From contig JAMKCF010000003.1 in assembly GCA_023634235.1 (NCBI GenBank), positions 15,718,742 through 15,782,741 on the forward strand: a stretch of DNA of 64,000 nt. Reading direction: 5' to 3'. Numbering within the stretch: position 1 is the first letter of the stretch; every line of letters starts with the position of its first letter. Positions 1 through 10,675 of this stretch are shown here, piece after piece. The translations under genes and the position numbers were made by a program. Below the pieces are notes generated by a model. It was not told where the DNA came from. It ran no database searches and was given only the letters and a program-made list of their open reading frames with translations. This DNA is from Pisaster brevispinus. Taxonomy: Eukaryota > Echinodermata > Asteroidea > Forcipulatida > Asteriidae.

Positions 1-418
1 TACAACTTATGTGTTATGATATTTAATTGTATTTAATTTTGTATTTGAGATAATTTGTAGATTGTTTCCCTCTGAAACAATTCAGATGAAGTCCTGGCCA
101 TCATTGTCAAATACCCTCTGTACACTTCATAAGGGATTAGACAACTTTGTCCTCTGAGCCTCAGTTTGGTTACACTGGGCTGAATGGGAACAATACAACA
201 TGGCTGCCAGGGTTTGCCCTTAAATTTTTGTAGCTATAGCCAAACAACTTGGATTGGAGAGAATTTTGACTGGTCCCAGTTGTTTTAAAATTCTATTATT
301 TGGTCAGTGGACCATCAATGGCTGCACATAATGAAGTCTTTACTTATGCATCAAGAAGTACTTAATTTATTTAATAATTTTATTGCAACTATTAGTTTTA
401 ATTAATTATCATGAGAAT
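1..418. repeat. Right end of a preceding duplication unit
   Basis: This stretch matches 37171-37575 and 55617-56025, which are the right ends of units 2 and 3, so the window opens inside the tail of an earlier copy of the same tandem unit. It holds no open frame of note. The start of unit 1 is set by the AATCAAGATAAATACAG landmark at 419. Confidence 0.85.
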
Positions 419-599
419 AATCAAGATAAATACAGATGAAAAACAATAAAGTTGAACAGAATTGAACAAAGGGTTGGCACCATATCCACATGCCTAGTGG
501 GGCAATGGCCAACCCCCATTCTTTGTAACTGACTTTTTGTAATGTGTAAGTTATTTCAAATGTTAATAAGATACCACCCCAATAATGATGATACTTACA

Positions 600-1110
600 G
601 TGGGGAGTGGCTTAACCAGATAATTTCATGGGGGCAGAAAGCGGAGGACAAAAAGATATAGGGGGGGGGGCCTTGGCAATATATATCAAGCCATTCATGT
701 GTGCTTATTTCTGAACTCATTAGGGGTGTGCAATAGGGCACAATAATGATGATATTTACAGGGGGGGCAGTGGCTTAACCAGACAATTTTATGGAGGGGG
801 GGGGGCATTGGCTTAACCAGACAATTTCATGGGGGCGGAAAGCGAGGGACAAATATGGAGGGGGGCTATACAATGTATATTAAGCCATTCATTTGTGCTT
901 ATTTCTTAACTCATTAGGGGTGTGGAATAGGGCACAATGATGATGATATTTACAAGAGGGGGGCAGTGGCTTAACCAGACAAATTCATGTACAAATATTT
1001 AGGGGACAAATATATAGGGGGGGATGCTATACAATGTATATCAAGCCATTCAATCGTGCTTATTTCTTAACTCATTGGGGTGTGGAATAGGACGCCCCCT
1101 TTTGCCACTG
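600..1110. repeat. G-rich array of CAGTGGCTTAACC elements, unit 1
   Basis: Element starts (A/C)(A/G/T)TGGCTTAACC are at about 606, 768, 806 and 964, each followed by AGA(C/T)AATTTCATGG-type sequence and runs of G. The block ends in TTTTGCCACTG at 1110. The start CAGTGGC and end GCCACTG are inverted, so this looks like a small terminal-inverted-repeat element that has become tandemly repeated. Poly-G runs make it prone to slippage and possibly to G-quadruplex formation. Confidence 0.7.
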
Positions 1111-1843
1111 TAGGGGTGGGGGTAAATAAATACAAACTTTGAGGATTGGTAATTATTTAAAAACATAAGCAGCAGCGTAACTGGTAATTTTTTAGGGACA
1201 GATTTTTTAGTTGGGTCCTGAATTTTGATGATATTCAATAAAAAGGGCATTCAATTTTACCTTTTGATTGACACAAACAGTTCTCTTTGGAGTGTACAAT
1301 CCCGTCTGTTTTTGAAAACCAGTGACGCCATGTTTCAGATTTTGTCTGGAAAGAGTAGAGAATGAAATGAAAATTGAAACGAGGCTGGAGAGTTTTTTCC
1401 CATTTTTTAAAGATTCTACCTAGCGGAATATGAATTCGACCTTAGAGCTCTTCTTTAATGCAAGTATTAAACATACAGACATGATTGTGTAAATTTTGTA
1501 GCTTGTGAGCAACTTGATGGCAGTAGTGGAGGTGTACGTAAAGATTACCAAAGAACTCAGTTGGTATTTGTATTTTTGTTTATCAAATGTTTTGTTGTAT
1601 ATGTTTTGTGTTTCTCAAAAAAAAAAATGTATTAATGAATTTAACTTTCTCACATATAGTTGTCCAGACTATGTGGTATTCCTGATTGTTGGAAATATGG
1701 ATTTGTATTAGAACAATGCTAAAGGATTTGAGGAAAGAAAATGTTGTTATGTCAGTGCAACAAATCAATCCAATGATTTGTTTTAAATGCCCCGTACAAT
1801 CCTAAATGTATGTTTGCAGACAGTTGTATGGACAGTTTGCAGT

Positions 1844-2260
1844 GCTGCCCCCCCAACAGACCCCCCCCCCCCATTTCAGGAAGTGACCCCGCCCGTGCAC
1901 AAGCGCCCTAAGAAAAAGCTCACATATAGAAATTACAGTGCCCCCCCCCCACCCATACAGAAAGTGGCCCCAGGCCCCGGGAGGAGACCACATACAGGAA
2001 GCTCCCAAAGGAAGAGCCCCCCCCCCCCAGTAACGTGCCCACATCTGGGAAGAGCCCCGGTAAGAAAAGCCCACTTACAGGAAGCCCCCACCTCAACCCT
2101 ACCCCCGGAAGAGTCCATAGGCCTACACAGGAAGGCGCCCCCCCCCCCCCACCCCAGGACCCCCAGAAAGAGCCACACGAGGTGCCTCTGACAGGTGCCA
2201 TTAGGTAAGTGCCCCTCAAAAAGAGCCCACAGGCAGTGCCCCCAGGAAGAAACCCAGGAA
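1844..2260. repeat. C-rich minisatellite
   Basis: Imperfect reiteration of ACATACAGGAAG and CCCAGGAAG cores separated by runs of 7-10 C. Both strands give open frames (Pro-rich on plus, Gly-rich on minus) because C runs have no stops, but the frames shift whenever a run changes length, so they are not evidence of a gene. On the minus strand the repeated G runs could form G-quadruplexes. The ACATACAG cores resemble splice acceptors, which may only reflect the repeat. Confidence 0.75.
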
Positions 2261-2356
2261 ATGCACTGCTCAATTGATCCATTCGGAATAAATAGTTGGG
2301 ATTATGGTGAAATGTTGTCACCCATTAAAACGAATGTAACAAGTTTATAACTTTGT

Positions 2357-2591
2357 CACTAGAGGGCGGTACATAAGATGAGTGGTACTCCCAAACGTCT
2401 CCTTTCTTTTTTAAGTTTAACGTTAAATATTATATCGTTTATCTCCAACAGTTCAGTTAAAAGTTGAGTGAGGTAAAAAAACTTATATTGTGGTGTCAGT
2501 AAGGAAAGAGCAGTGGATGCTTGACTTGTTGAGAACTCTTTGGGGCATGTTCAAGAAGTAATACATTATAACTTGTCACTAGAGGGCGGTA
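2357..2591 (+). promoter_or_regulatory. Two CTCF-like motifs followed by TATA-like sequence
   Basis: CACTAGAGGGCGGTA occurs at 2357-2371 and 2577-2591. Each is followed by CATAAG or TATAAG and then ATGAGTGGTACTCCCAAAC. The core matches the bilaterian CTCF consensus (C-A-C-Y-A-G-R-K-G-G-C-R-S) as I know it. Function is inference; the motif could simply be part of a repeat. Confidence 0.4.
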
Positions 2592-2969
2592 TATAAGATG
2601 AGTGGTACTCCCAAACACCCATCACTTCAGAAAATAATATGTATGTACAAGTAACTTGTTGTTAAGAGTTGTTTGAAAAAGAGAAGTATTCCTAAAAGGC
2701 CGACAAAAACAGCAGAAATGTTATGAAACTTTAAAATGGCTTCCTCTTTTTTTTTTAACGAGTTTAACCCACTCCATTCTAAATAAGGTCATTGACTGAA
2801 CAGACGAAGCTTTTTTTTCAATGTGGGAGTGATTTGTAACCGCTGAAACTGGTTGAAACTGGTTGAAACTGTTTTTTTTTTTTGGTGGGGCGGGGGGGGG
2901 GGGATGGGGGATGGGGGGTTGGCATGTGATCAATTATACGCGCATAGAATTTGTGTCAATATAGAAACA

Positions 2970-3026
2970 GTGAATAGAGCGCCGGTACGTTATCCGGAGG
3001 TCGTTGGTTCAAGTCCCGCTCCAGTC
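2970..3026 (+). tRNA. Truncated tRNA-Asn-like pseudogene (SINE-like)
   Basis: Starts in a D-arm-like stretch (TAGAGC), then an anticodon arm with CCGG...CCGG stem and, in sister copies, loop ACGTTAA (anticodon GTT, Asn). The T arm contains the B-box GGTTCAAGTCC and a CCCGCTCC end. The 5' acceptor stem and first half of the D arm are absent, so it is not a functional tRNA. This copy has lost one base of the anticodon loop (GTTAT rather than GTTAAT). Confidence 0.55.
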
Positions 3027-3529
3027 AAATTTTTCTTTGTTCAAGCCCAAATTCTTTAAAATAAAAAAGACGAGCACCTTACCTATGAGACAGATCTGAC
3101 AGTTTAATGTGAAATTGGGGCACAGATGTTAAAGTTGGAGATAAGTTGAGAAAGTTTGGTACAGTCCAACCTGCTATTTTAGAGCTATTATTCACTATGT
3201 TAATGAGTCGATGTTAACGATGAGGGAAATGTATGGGGACAGTAATTTGAGTTGTTATTGTAGTCCTAAAACTATGTGGGAAATCTGAAGAAAGGAGCGC
3301 CAGTTTATTGCAATGTGGTAGAATAAGTGGGGAAGAGAGGTAGAGGGAGTTTGTTCAAAGAGGGGCCCCAACGTCAAATTGGTTTTCCAATAAATAGGGT
3401 TCATATGAAAATGGGGAACAAATATCAAGTCTAAAACCTCAGCTAAAACAGCATAAAATGTCATTGTATTTTATACTTTTCCAGTGCGAATTTTTACAAC
3501 ATCCAAAAGCAACCAATGACGTCACATTT

Positions 3530-4736
3530 GACCTTAGAGCTCTTCTTTAACGCAGGTATTAAACATACAGACATGATTGTGTAAATTTTGTAGCTTGTGA
3601 GCAACTTGATGGCAGTAGTGGAGATAAAGATTACTTAACAAAGAAACTTATGACGGGATAGTATATCAGGGTGTTTAGTTTTATTTACTTTAACAAAATG
3701 TGATGGTGACAAATTCTTTAGTTCGTAAAAATGGAATAAACAGCTCATCACACTAACCAAATGTTTTGTTGTTTATGTTTTGCGTTTCTCAAGAAAACAA
3801 CAATTTTTTGAATGAATTTGACTTTCTCAGATATAGTTGTCCAGACTGTTTAATGTGGTATTTCTGATTGTTTGAAATATGGATTTGTATTAGAACAATG
3901 CTAAAGCATCTGGGGAAAGTAAATGTTGTCAATCCACAAATCAATCCACCAAAAAGATTTAAAAAAAATACCCCTTCTTACTAAACACAATCCTAAATGT
4001 TTTTGTTTTGTTTTGCAAAAAGCCTCATTATGTAACAATGATAAGCATGGAAAGCTTGCAGTGATGCCCCCCCCCGAACAGACCACATACAAGAACTTCC
4101 CCAGGAAGTGCCCCCCCCCCCCGGATACAGGGGGAGGTGCCCCCCCCCCCCCATTTCAGGAAGTGCCCCCATCCGCCTGTACATAAGTGCCCCCAGAAAG
4201 AGCCCACATACCTCACCCCTACCCACAGAAGAGTCCATACACAGGAAGTGGCGCCCCCTCCCGAATACAGGAAATTACCCCAGAAAGAGAACCCAGGAAG
4301 AGCCCCCAGGAAAAAACCAGGAAATGCACAGCTTTATTACAGCCCATAATGTTTGTGAACAAAAAGACAGCCCGAGTTTGCAAAGAGACATTGGATGTTT
4401 GGCTTGTTGAGAACTCTTTGGGTCATATGTTCAAGAAGTGCTTATTGTACATGTAGGCTTCTTCTTCTTTTTTTGAACGAGTTAAACGCACTCCATTCTA
4501 AATAAAGTCTTTGACTGAACAAACGAAGCATTTTTTTCAGGTGTTTTTCAATGGAGCGATTTGTGACCACCATTTTTTTGCTAATTACTTTATTACAGCC
4601 CACAACGTTTGTGAACAAAAAGACAGCCCGAGTTTGCATGCAGAACTGGTTGAAACTGTTTTTTTTGGTGTGGGGCGGGTGGGGGGGGGGGGGGGTATGA
4701 ATTAATTGTGGCAATACAGCGACAATGTCCAGGTGG
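3530..4736 (+). repeat. S block copy 1b, shortened
   Basis: Second S block of unit 1. It retains the 5' leader and a C-rich stretch but lacks the CTCF-like motif and tRNA-like sequence found in copy 1a. It runs into the conserved GCTTGACCAATAAACGCGC sequence at about 4737 that begins the next module in every unit. Confidence 0.8.
4063..4320. repeat. C-rich minisatellite in S block 1b
   Basis: A second subtype of the C-rich repeat, marked by CTCACCCCTACCCACAGAAG and CCATACACAGGAAG. The same subtype is found at 18850-19095 and 23013-23450. Confidence 0.7.
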
Positions 4737-5270
4737 GCTTGACCAATAAACGCGCTCTACTTGGTGTGTGTGGGTGGGGCTTGGATGTAATGGCCGAAGC
4801 CAATGCGTTTGCGAGCAAAAAACAGCCGTATGGCGCAAAATCATGTTTTTATTTTAAAAACAATGATTGGAAAGTCAAAAACAACAAAAACTATAACATC
4901 AAAAGTTGCTAAAAACAAATTTTGATCAAGTCAATTCATCAAAACGACCTGATTGGTCTATATGTATTTTCTCTCCAATTAATAAAAATATTTTTAAAAA
5001 CCTACTTATTTTCTGTTATTTATGAAAACATTTAGTAAGCTATTTGCAAACTGCTCAACCAGAATAGCTTATGGTACAAATAAAGAAAAAGGAATAAAAA
5101 CAGGGGATGACAATCCGAACGCCCGTCCACAGAAAAAAACATTCCCAAAGGAACTAATGGTTCTCAAGAAGATATTTCTCCTGCCTGCCTCCCCCTCATT
5201 TGTTCTCACCCCTGGAATAAATTAATTCAGTCTTCCAGGATAGCGACTTTTAGTCAACAAATTAATTCTG
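4737..5270. other. Conserved spacer, no gene seen
   Basis: AT-rich sequence shared with 24700-25245 and 42479-42885. Unit 3 has a deletion near 42760 relative to the other two. Only short frames that are not conserved between units are present. Confidence 0.6.
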
Positions 5271-5860
5271 TGCATTCATTGGACAAGGGCTCACTGTGGA
5301 ATGTCACCTCATTTACGATCTGTATTTATGCAAATTAAAAGGAGTTTTGCGCTTTTTTCGAAGCGCCATTGCGGCCAGTGACCGCATGTATTCTTCACCG
5401 TGTCGCGCACAGGAGCAGCACGCCGTACCTCTCGGCTCTAACTTGGATTTGGACGTCGCGTTTTCTGATGAACTTTACCTGTAAATTTGTCAAAATTCTT
5501 ACCATGGCCAGTCATGTGCATTCGCAATTTTCGACAATAACTGTAGCTCGTTTGGAACCAGTTTGGCCAAGATTTGAAGTAGGCCTACAAGACAAAAAAG
5601 TAGGAAACTTTGTGCATTTTTGTCACTGGATGGCTAGAAAGTTTTTATCAAAAACTGCAGTCTTCAACACAACGTTCACTTGTTGAGCCCACCACGAAGT
5701 TCTCCAGTTCCGACAACAGACTTTGAAAGCAAATGATAACTTGAGTGTTGAGTTTGTGAGTAGCTGAGTGAGCTCCGCTGAACTGCGGTAGACTGCAGTG
5801 TAAAAACTTCACAATGAAAGCCGAACACATCGAGCCATTAAAGGTAAGGCTTGGGAACAA
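5271..5860 (+). promoter_or_regulatory. Possible promoter and first-exon block, unit 1
   Basis: This block is less AT-rich and has more CpG than its surroundings. It carries an octamer ATGCAAAT at 5328-5335 and, further on, a CpG-containing stretch around 5390-5460. It ends in a small exon-like piece with an ATG and a donor site. Equivalent blocks are at 25250-25820 and 42890-43470. The octamer is kept in unit 3 (42943-42950) but altered in unit 2. No transcription start can be fixed from sequence alone. Confidence 0.3.
5814..5843 (+). CDS. Possible first coding exon (MKAEHIEPLK)
   Basis: ATG at 5814 in the context TTCACAATGA opens a ten-codon frame that ends exactly at a strong donor, AAAG|GTAAGG, at 5843/5844 (phase 0). 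In unit 2 the same codon is ACG (25781) and in unit 3 ACC (43430), so only unit 1 has a start here. This could be a real gene start lost in the copies, or a chance ATG in a non-coding exon. No downstream exon in a compatible phase was established. Confidence 0.2.
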
Positions 5861-5863
5861 CAT

Positions 5864-6825
5864 GGGGGGGGGGGGGGGGGTCGGCATTCCGCCGAAACAA
5901 TCTTTAGTTTCGTCTGAACACGGGCGTATAGGGACACTTTGGTTTAAGTGGGTAGAGAGGTTCATGTACCAACAAATGTACACAGATAAAAACATAGGGT
6001 ACTTTTTTTAATTAATGGGATACAATATTTTTTTTTGCTTTCTCTGTCCAATTTTCTTCCACCCTAATTTTCTCCCACTGTTTTGCCTGAATTTTGGCAG
6101 GGCAGTAGGCCCCTGCCCCACCCCCAATGGGAATTTTTATCTGAAAAGATGATTTTTTTGCAGACATTTTATAGGTCGTTTATTTAATTTAGAAGAGTGA
6201 TTTTTGTCTCAATTCTTGTGCCTTTTTTCACCCAAACTCCAAAGTGTTAATTTTTAAGACCATTTAATTTCAAGTTATTTAACCACAAATATACACAAAC
6301 ATTCCTTCAAAATGTTCCTCAGTCATTTTGAGGGAAAATTTTATTAGGAGGGTACAAAAGGGCACGAAATTTTATTTTCAGGAAATGAAATATTTTGAGG
6401 AAATAAAATAATTTTATTCATTTTTTCATTTGTTTGTTTATTTAAAAAAAAATCATATTTATTTCTTTTGAAAATCCACATAAAGGCTCTTTAAAGTACC
6501 AACTTGTAATACTGGGTAAAAAGGTTATTTGCTTTTTCTGTCCATTTGTTTTTTCTTTATACTGTGCCTGAAGTTTTCCCGTTTGTTTTTCATTAACAAA
6601 GGAGGGCAATCAGTCCCCCCCCCCCCCCCCCCCCCCCCGCCTCTCCTCTCTTTGATCGTGCGTCTATGACTATGATGTCATCAGTGCTTGAATTATATCA
6701 ATTGTAAGTTCATTATTTGCACAAATTCATATATCCTGAACTTCATGATAAATTCAGAATATTTGTGTCATTTTGTACTTGAACTGTAGCATTGATGTAT
6801 TTAGGGGTTGTTTTTCTCAATTCAG
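5864..6825. other. Intron-like or intergenic sequence with long homopolymers
   Basis: Opens with a run of 17 G (5864-5880) just after the GTAAGG donor and contains a run of 24 C at 6615-6638. The C run is 11 long in unit 2 (26546-26556) and 6 in unit 3 (about 46513). The rest is AT-rich with no gene seen. A CTCAATTCAG acceptor-like site stands at 6825/6826, in front of a relatively conserved purine-rich stretch. Confidence 0.55.
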
Positions 6826-7260
6826 AGACAGGGAAGGACTGAGGCAGCAGTAAGCAGTAGACGGAGACAGGGAGCGGGGACTTGAGGTGGACCCAGCAAC
6901 CAGCACTGAGCTATCATAGAGGCAAGCTTCAAGAGACGTGGATGGGGGTGTGTCGTGTTGATGACTCTCAGGAGACTGGCCAGATGCAGGGTTAGTCTGC
7001 AGATCCTTAAAAGTATTAAAAAGTATTCAACTGAAACATCCAAATTTAAGGCCTCAAGAAGCATTCAAAAGTATTAAAATCAGTCATTTGAAGTCTTAAA
7101 AATAATGTATTTCATATCGGCTGGTAAAGAACTGATTTATGCTGCATGTAAAAAGTAACATAAAGAGTGAGTGGGTATAGCTGTTTGCCCTGCATTATTC
7201 ACTTTTGGTCTAAAGTTTAGTCTAGGGTAGCAATAAAATGTGACTTTTTATGGTGTGCAG

Positions 7261-7337
7261 GTACCCAGAGATGGCTGTTGAAGATCTATGGATATGTGGT
7301 ATGTGGACGTACAGTCTGGAGTCATCGCTGGATTTGG
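7261..7337 (+). other. Exon-like island, open frame, unit 1
   Basis: Bounded by TGGTGTGCAG| and |GTAATG. The 77 nt are open in the frame starting at the second base, reading YPEMAVEDLWICGMWTYSLE and on to ...DLG. Unit 3 keeps the frame with one substitution (47204-47280). Unit 2 has a 3-base net deletion that creates TGA. I do not recognise the peptide. Confidence 0.35.
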
Positions 7338-9138
7338 GTAATGAAAACTTGCTGTATATCCGACTTCCACTTTTTTAAGTCCACTTTTGCAATTCACCTC
7401 TTTGATAAATGTTGTAGTTTCCATTTATTTATTTTTTATTTCTTTTTTCTTCTCACAACTGGCAGTAAATACAATCATGTAAGGTTTGTGGAGACACACA
7501 CATCGTACTTTGCCAAAAAGATTTTTTTCTATGTAATTTTCACTGCTGTACCGGTACAAAAGACAACAAATTTCATGTGTTTTCACATGATGAATATAAA
7601 AATTGAATTAAATTTAACATATAACTCTCTATTATGAGTTTTGATGTTTTTGAAAAGAACCAGCAGTTCAGTATGTGAAGTATAAAATATACCAATTAGC
7701 GTATTATTGACCTTTCTAAAAAAGAGAAACAAAAGTCAAATTATTGATAGAGCGCAATAGTGGAGGTCGGATAACACAGGTTAACTTTCAAGATAAAGAC
7801 AAGGGGAAGACTGCGAATGGTAAGAGAAGATCTAACCCGTTCTCTTGCAGAGTCCCTCCCCTTTTTGTATCCTCCCTTCCCCTCCATGATGTTCGGCGAT
7901 CTTGTTGATGTTGTCCCTGTAGAGCTTTCAAGGTGACTTCAGAGTTTCTTGGCGTTTCTTGGGTTGCATATTGGTCGAAGCCAGTGATGCTTTTTTAATT
8001 AGGAGACTTGTCTTACTGGAAATTTCTGTTGGGTTGATACTTCAAGTCATCAGTTGTCATGTTTATTTATAATTGTCATGATTTAACATTTCAAGTAGTG
8101 TAACCTTTAGAAAGTAAAAAATCCAACAAACTTTATTCATAATCATTTTCAATAATTCTGAGGAAAAAAACCCAGGATTTTTGTTCTCCTTTTTTTGGAC
8201 AAAGTAAAGCAGAAAAATAAAATTAAAACAGAAAATAGATTCTACACTTTTCCCCTCTGCTGATGTGCTTTGTAATGTGGGCACAAAACCCACCACCATA
8301 AGTATTTTAGAAGTAATCATACAATCAAATATTTTAGTCCAATTACCATTCATTTGATGATTAATGTTTGATTTAGGAGTATTAAATAGGTAATTTAGGC
8401 CAGCTAAATAAATATTTACATACTCCTAAAATCAGCATTTCATCAATTCTGAATGTAGACATTTTCAACTAATTAAGTCTTAGAAAATTAAAGAATAATA
8501 TATAGTTAATAAACAACATAGCTCTAACTCTTCCCCATTTCAATCAAAGTTAAAATAAAAGGACAACATGCAAATCTTTGATATTAAAGATTATAGGTCT
8601 TATTGAAAATAATTTATTTAAACTACTTGTTTGAGAGCGCTGCGAAATAAAACAGAAGGAAAAAATGAATAAGGAGGGGAAAAAAGACTGGAGAAGATGA
8701 GAGAGAAGGGGGAAAAGGAGCAGATCATCCACTGGGGAAAGACGTCAGTAGTGCCTAGGTATGTATAAATGGTAAGACAGTAAAGGCTTAGAGTATTTCA
8801 AGTGTTGGCCTAGTGATAAGACTAACTCTCTACTCTTTCAGCAGATTTACTGGCTATAGGTAAAGTATAAGGTATGACTGGGGTAGTTCTTAGCCTTGAT
8901 TCTAAGTTCTTGAACCAAAACTAAGAGCTACCCTGTCATCAGTAAAGGCAGATATGAGTAGCCGATGGAGACTGTCCCTTAGATGTCCCTGATGAGTGAC
9001 TGGAGGCAAGTGAGGTCAGGTGTTTGCATCAATGGTTAAGTATAACAGGTGAAGTATCAGGGTGAAAAAAACTAACCGTTCCTTCCACAGCTTTTAACAC
9101 TTCCCTCAACAGGCTAACCTTGTTTTTGTTTTCAACAG
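7338..9138. other. Intron-like sequence, no gene seen
   Basis: AT-rich sequence conserved between units. Donor-like GAATG|GTAAGAG stands at about 7819. A possible micro-exon of 18 nt (8842-8859) lies between TCTTTCAG and GTAAAG. An acceptor-like CCTTCCACAG follows at about 9090. None has a convincing frame. Confidence 0.4.
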
Positions 9139-9236
9139 TCTGTAACCCGTTTTTCCCATGGTGAATGTAGACATTTGTGACCCGAGGTCAGGGGGTCAAT
9201 CAAGTGGAGGTGCTGGCAGCAATGGTCAAGTATCAG
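9139..9236 (+). other. Exon-like island, unit 1
   Basis: Bounded by GTTTTCAACAG| and ATCAG|GTGAAG. It shares its first bases, TCTGTAACC, and its acceptor tract with the next island at 9342, so the two look like an old exon duplication. No frame is open through it. Counterparts are at 29049-29147 and 49094-49191. Confidence 0.35.
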
Positions 9237-9341
9237 GTGAAGTAATAGGTAAAGTATGAGGGCAAGTGTGAAAGAAAAGTAACCGTTCTTTCCACAGCGT
9301 TTCCCTCAACAGGCTATGACCTTGTTTTTGTTTTTCACAGT

Positions 9342-9429
9342 CTGTAACCTGTTATTGCTAAAGTTTATGATGTGGCAAGCAACAGTGTACAGATGGCAGC
9401 TCGGGGACACCGTAGATGGCATTGGTTTG
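9342..9429 (+). other. Exon-like island, unit 1
   Basis: Bounded by TTTTTCACAG| and GGTTTG|GTAAAG, with counterparts at 29252-29340 and 49296-49384. The frame starting at the third base is open throughout in unit 1. It would end on a full codon (phase 0), which does not match the phase of the open frame in the island at 10031, arguing against a continuous coding sequence. Confidence 0.35.
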
Positions 9430-10030
9430 GTAAAGTATTGGGGTTATCTCAGATAACCTGGCCGATTGATGTGACCCCCAAATGCTAAACCTTCTAGATA
9501 TTTTTCTTCCAAAAAGCAGATCATGTTTACTTCTTGAGGATGATGAAGTAGTTTGTGCGCTGAAATCTTAGCTGAGCTGATGCCTACCACCAGGGACTGG
9601 GGTCATGAACAAGATTTGGTTATGTATCGGGTAATATTTTTACGAGTTACTGGGGAAGAAAGTACCGACTGATTCCAGCAACAACTCAATCAAAAAGCTT
9701 GGAGGATCACAAACAGATCGACATCAGTTTATTGATAAGTTTTGAGGGAGAAACAAGAGGGTCATGCATCAAAAATTCAATACTTGTATTACCAGCAGTC
9801 CAAATACTGGAGATTGAGATTCTACATCAGAAAGCATGAACAACCAACCATTGAGCTAAAGCAATTTAAGACCCAGTTAACTTTTTTGTGTCTTTATACA
9901 ATCAAAACAAACTAATATTCTTCCTGAAACGATGTAAATCAGCTCTCCTTGCATCTGGACATAAAAATATGTAAACACACAAAGATAAACTTGTCTGTGT
10001 CTACTAAAATTTTCTTTTGGTTTTGAGCAT

Positions 10031-10123
10031 TCTGTTGTGAAGTACCGGTAGTGACCTACAACTGGACCTGTTTGCAGCATTGCTGGAGGATACAGGTGCA
10101 AGGAGTGGACAAAAGACAACTTG
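10031..10123 (+). other. Exon-like island, acceptor and frame damaged in unit 1
   Basis: Counterparts are 29946-30031 and 49979-50070. Those have acceptor TTGAGCAG and donor AACTTG|GTAGGT and are open in the third frame; they differ by exactly 6 nt, in frame. In unit 1 the acceptor reads GAGCAT and one extra C shifts the frame. The peptide in the better copies ends GGYRCKEWTKDNL or GGFRCKEWTKDNL; I do not recognise it. Confidence 0.35.
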
Positions 10124-10410
10124 GTAGGTCAACAAATATTCATTCCAAACTTTTCTTTGAAGAGAAGGTTCATCCAAAACATTTAGCAAATGATCAGCTG
10201 TTATTAAGTTTTCAGCATGAGCACCTTTGAAGGTTTGAATAAGTTGATTTGAAAGAATCCATTCATTCCCATCCCTTAGTTAGCAATAAAAACACCACAA
10301 AACGAACTGGTTGAAAACTTCATTAAAATAGGTGGTAAAGTTTTTCAGAAAAAATTTCAGAAAACACAAACTCAACCTGGAATGTTGTGTACATATTCTT
10401 TGCACATGAT

Positions 10411-10568
10411 CAGCGACTTAGTTTGTTCGGGGGACACCATTTTTCTAGGGCAGCACTGCTGGCAAATCAATTATAGATTCCATTTGCACTTTTTTAAAAA
10501 CTAGATCTTGATCTACGTAATGGCAGGTTCCAAACGGGGTGCCCCCCGCCCCCTTAGTTACACCACTG
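10411..10568. mobile_element. Small CAGCG...CACTG terminal-inverted-repeat element, unit 1
   Basis: Begins near CAGCGACTTAGTTTG and ends GTTACACCACTG, imperfect inverted ends of the type CAGTGGCGTAAC. It lies in the intron just upstream of the exon array. The best-preserved related copy is at 56400-56600. Counterparts are at 30318-30450 and 50361-50530. Length suggests a non-autonomous (MITE-like) element. Confidence 0.5.
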
Positions 10569-10675
10569 CGCATGCTCCCAGCATTCAGACTGAAATATTC
10601 CTCAGAACAACTTGTACTTGTATTTAAAAACTTTATCAAAACTAATCTTTGAAAATCATTTATATTCCACTGCAG

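Larger units (their letters stand above)
1437..3529 (+). repeat. S block copy 1a
   Basis: First of two S blocks in unit 1. Every copy starts with GACCTTAGAGCTCTTCTTTA followed by AATGCAAGTATTAAACATAC or a close variant; starts are 1437, 3530, 17231, 19929, 22475, 38501 and 40784. This copy carries, in order, a C-rich minisatellite (1844-2260), two CTCF-like motifs and a truncated tRNA-like sequence. No frame is conserved between copies. Confidence 0.85.

Noticed and set aside
1787..2191. 134-codon Pro-rich plus-strand frame starting MPRTILNVCLQ
   Set aside because: The first 22 codons are conserved in several S blocks but the rest depends on C-run lengths and ends differently in each copy.
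5369..5686. 105-codon plus-strand frame in the promoter-like block
   Set aside because: Shortened to the first part in unit 2 by an indel and absent as such in unit 3; no recognisable domain.
8063..8353. 96-codon minus-strand frame starting MNGNWTKIFDCMI
   Set aside because: Partly kept in unit 3 but lost in unit 2, on the strand opposite to all splice signals, and AT-rich with no recognisable domain.
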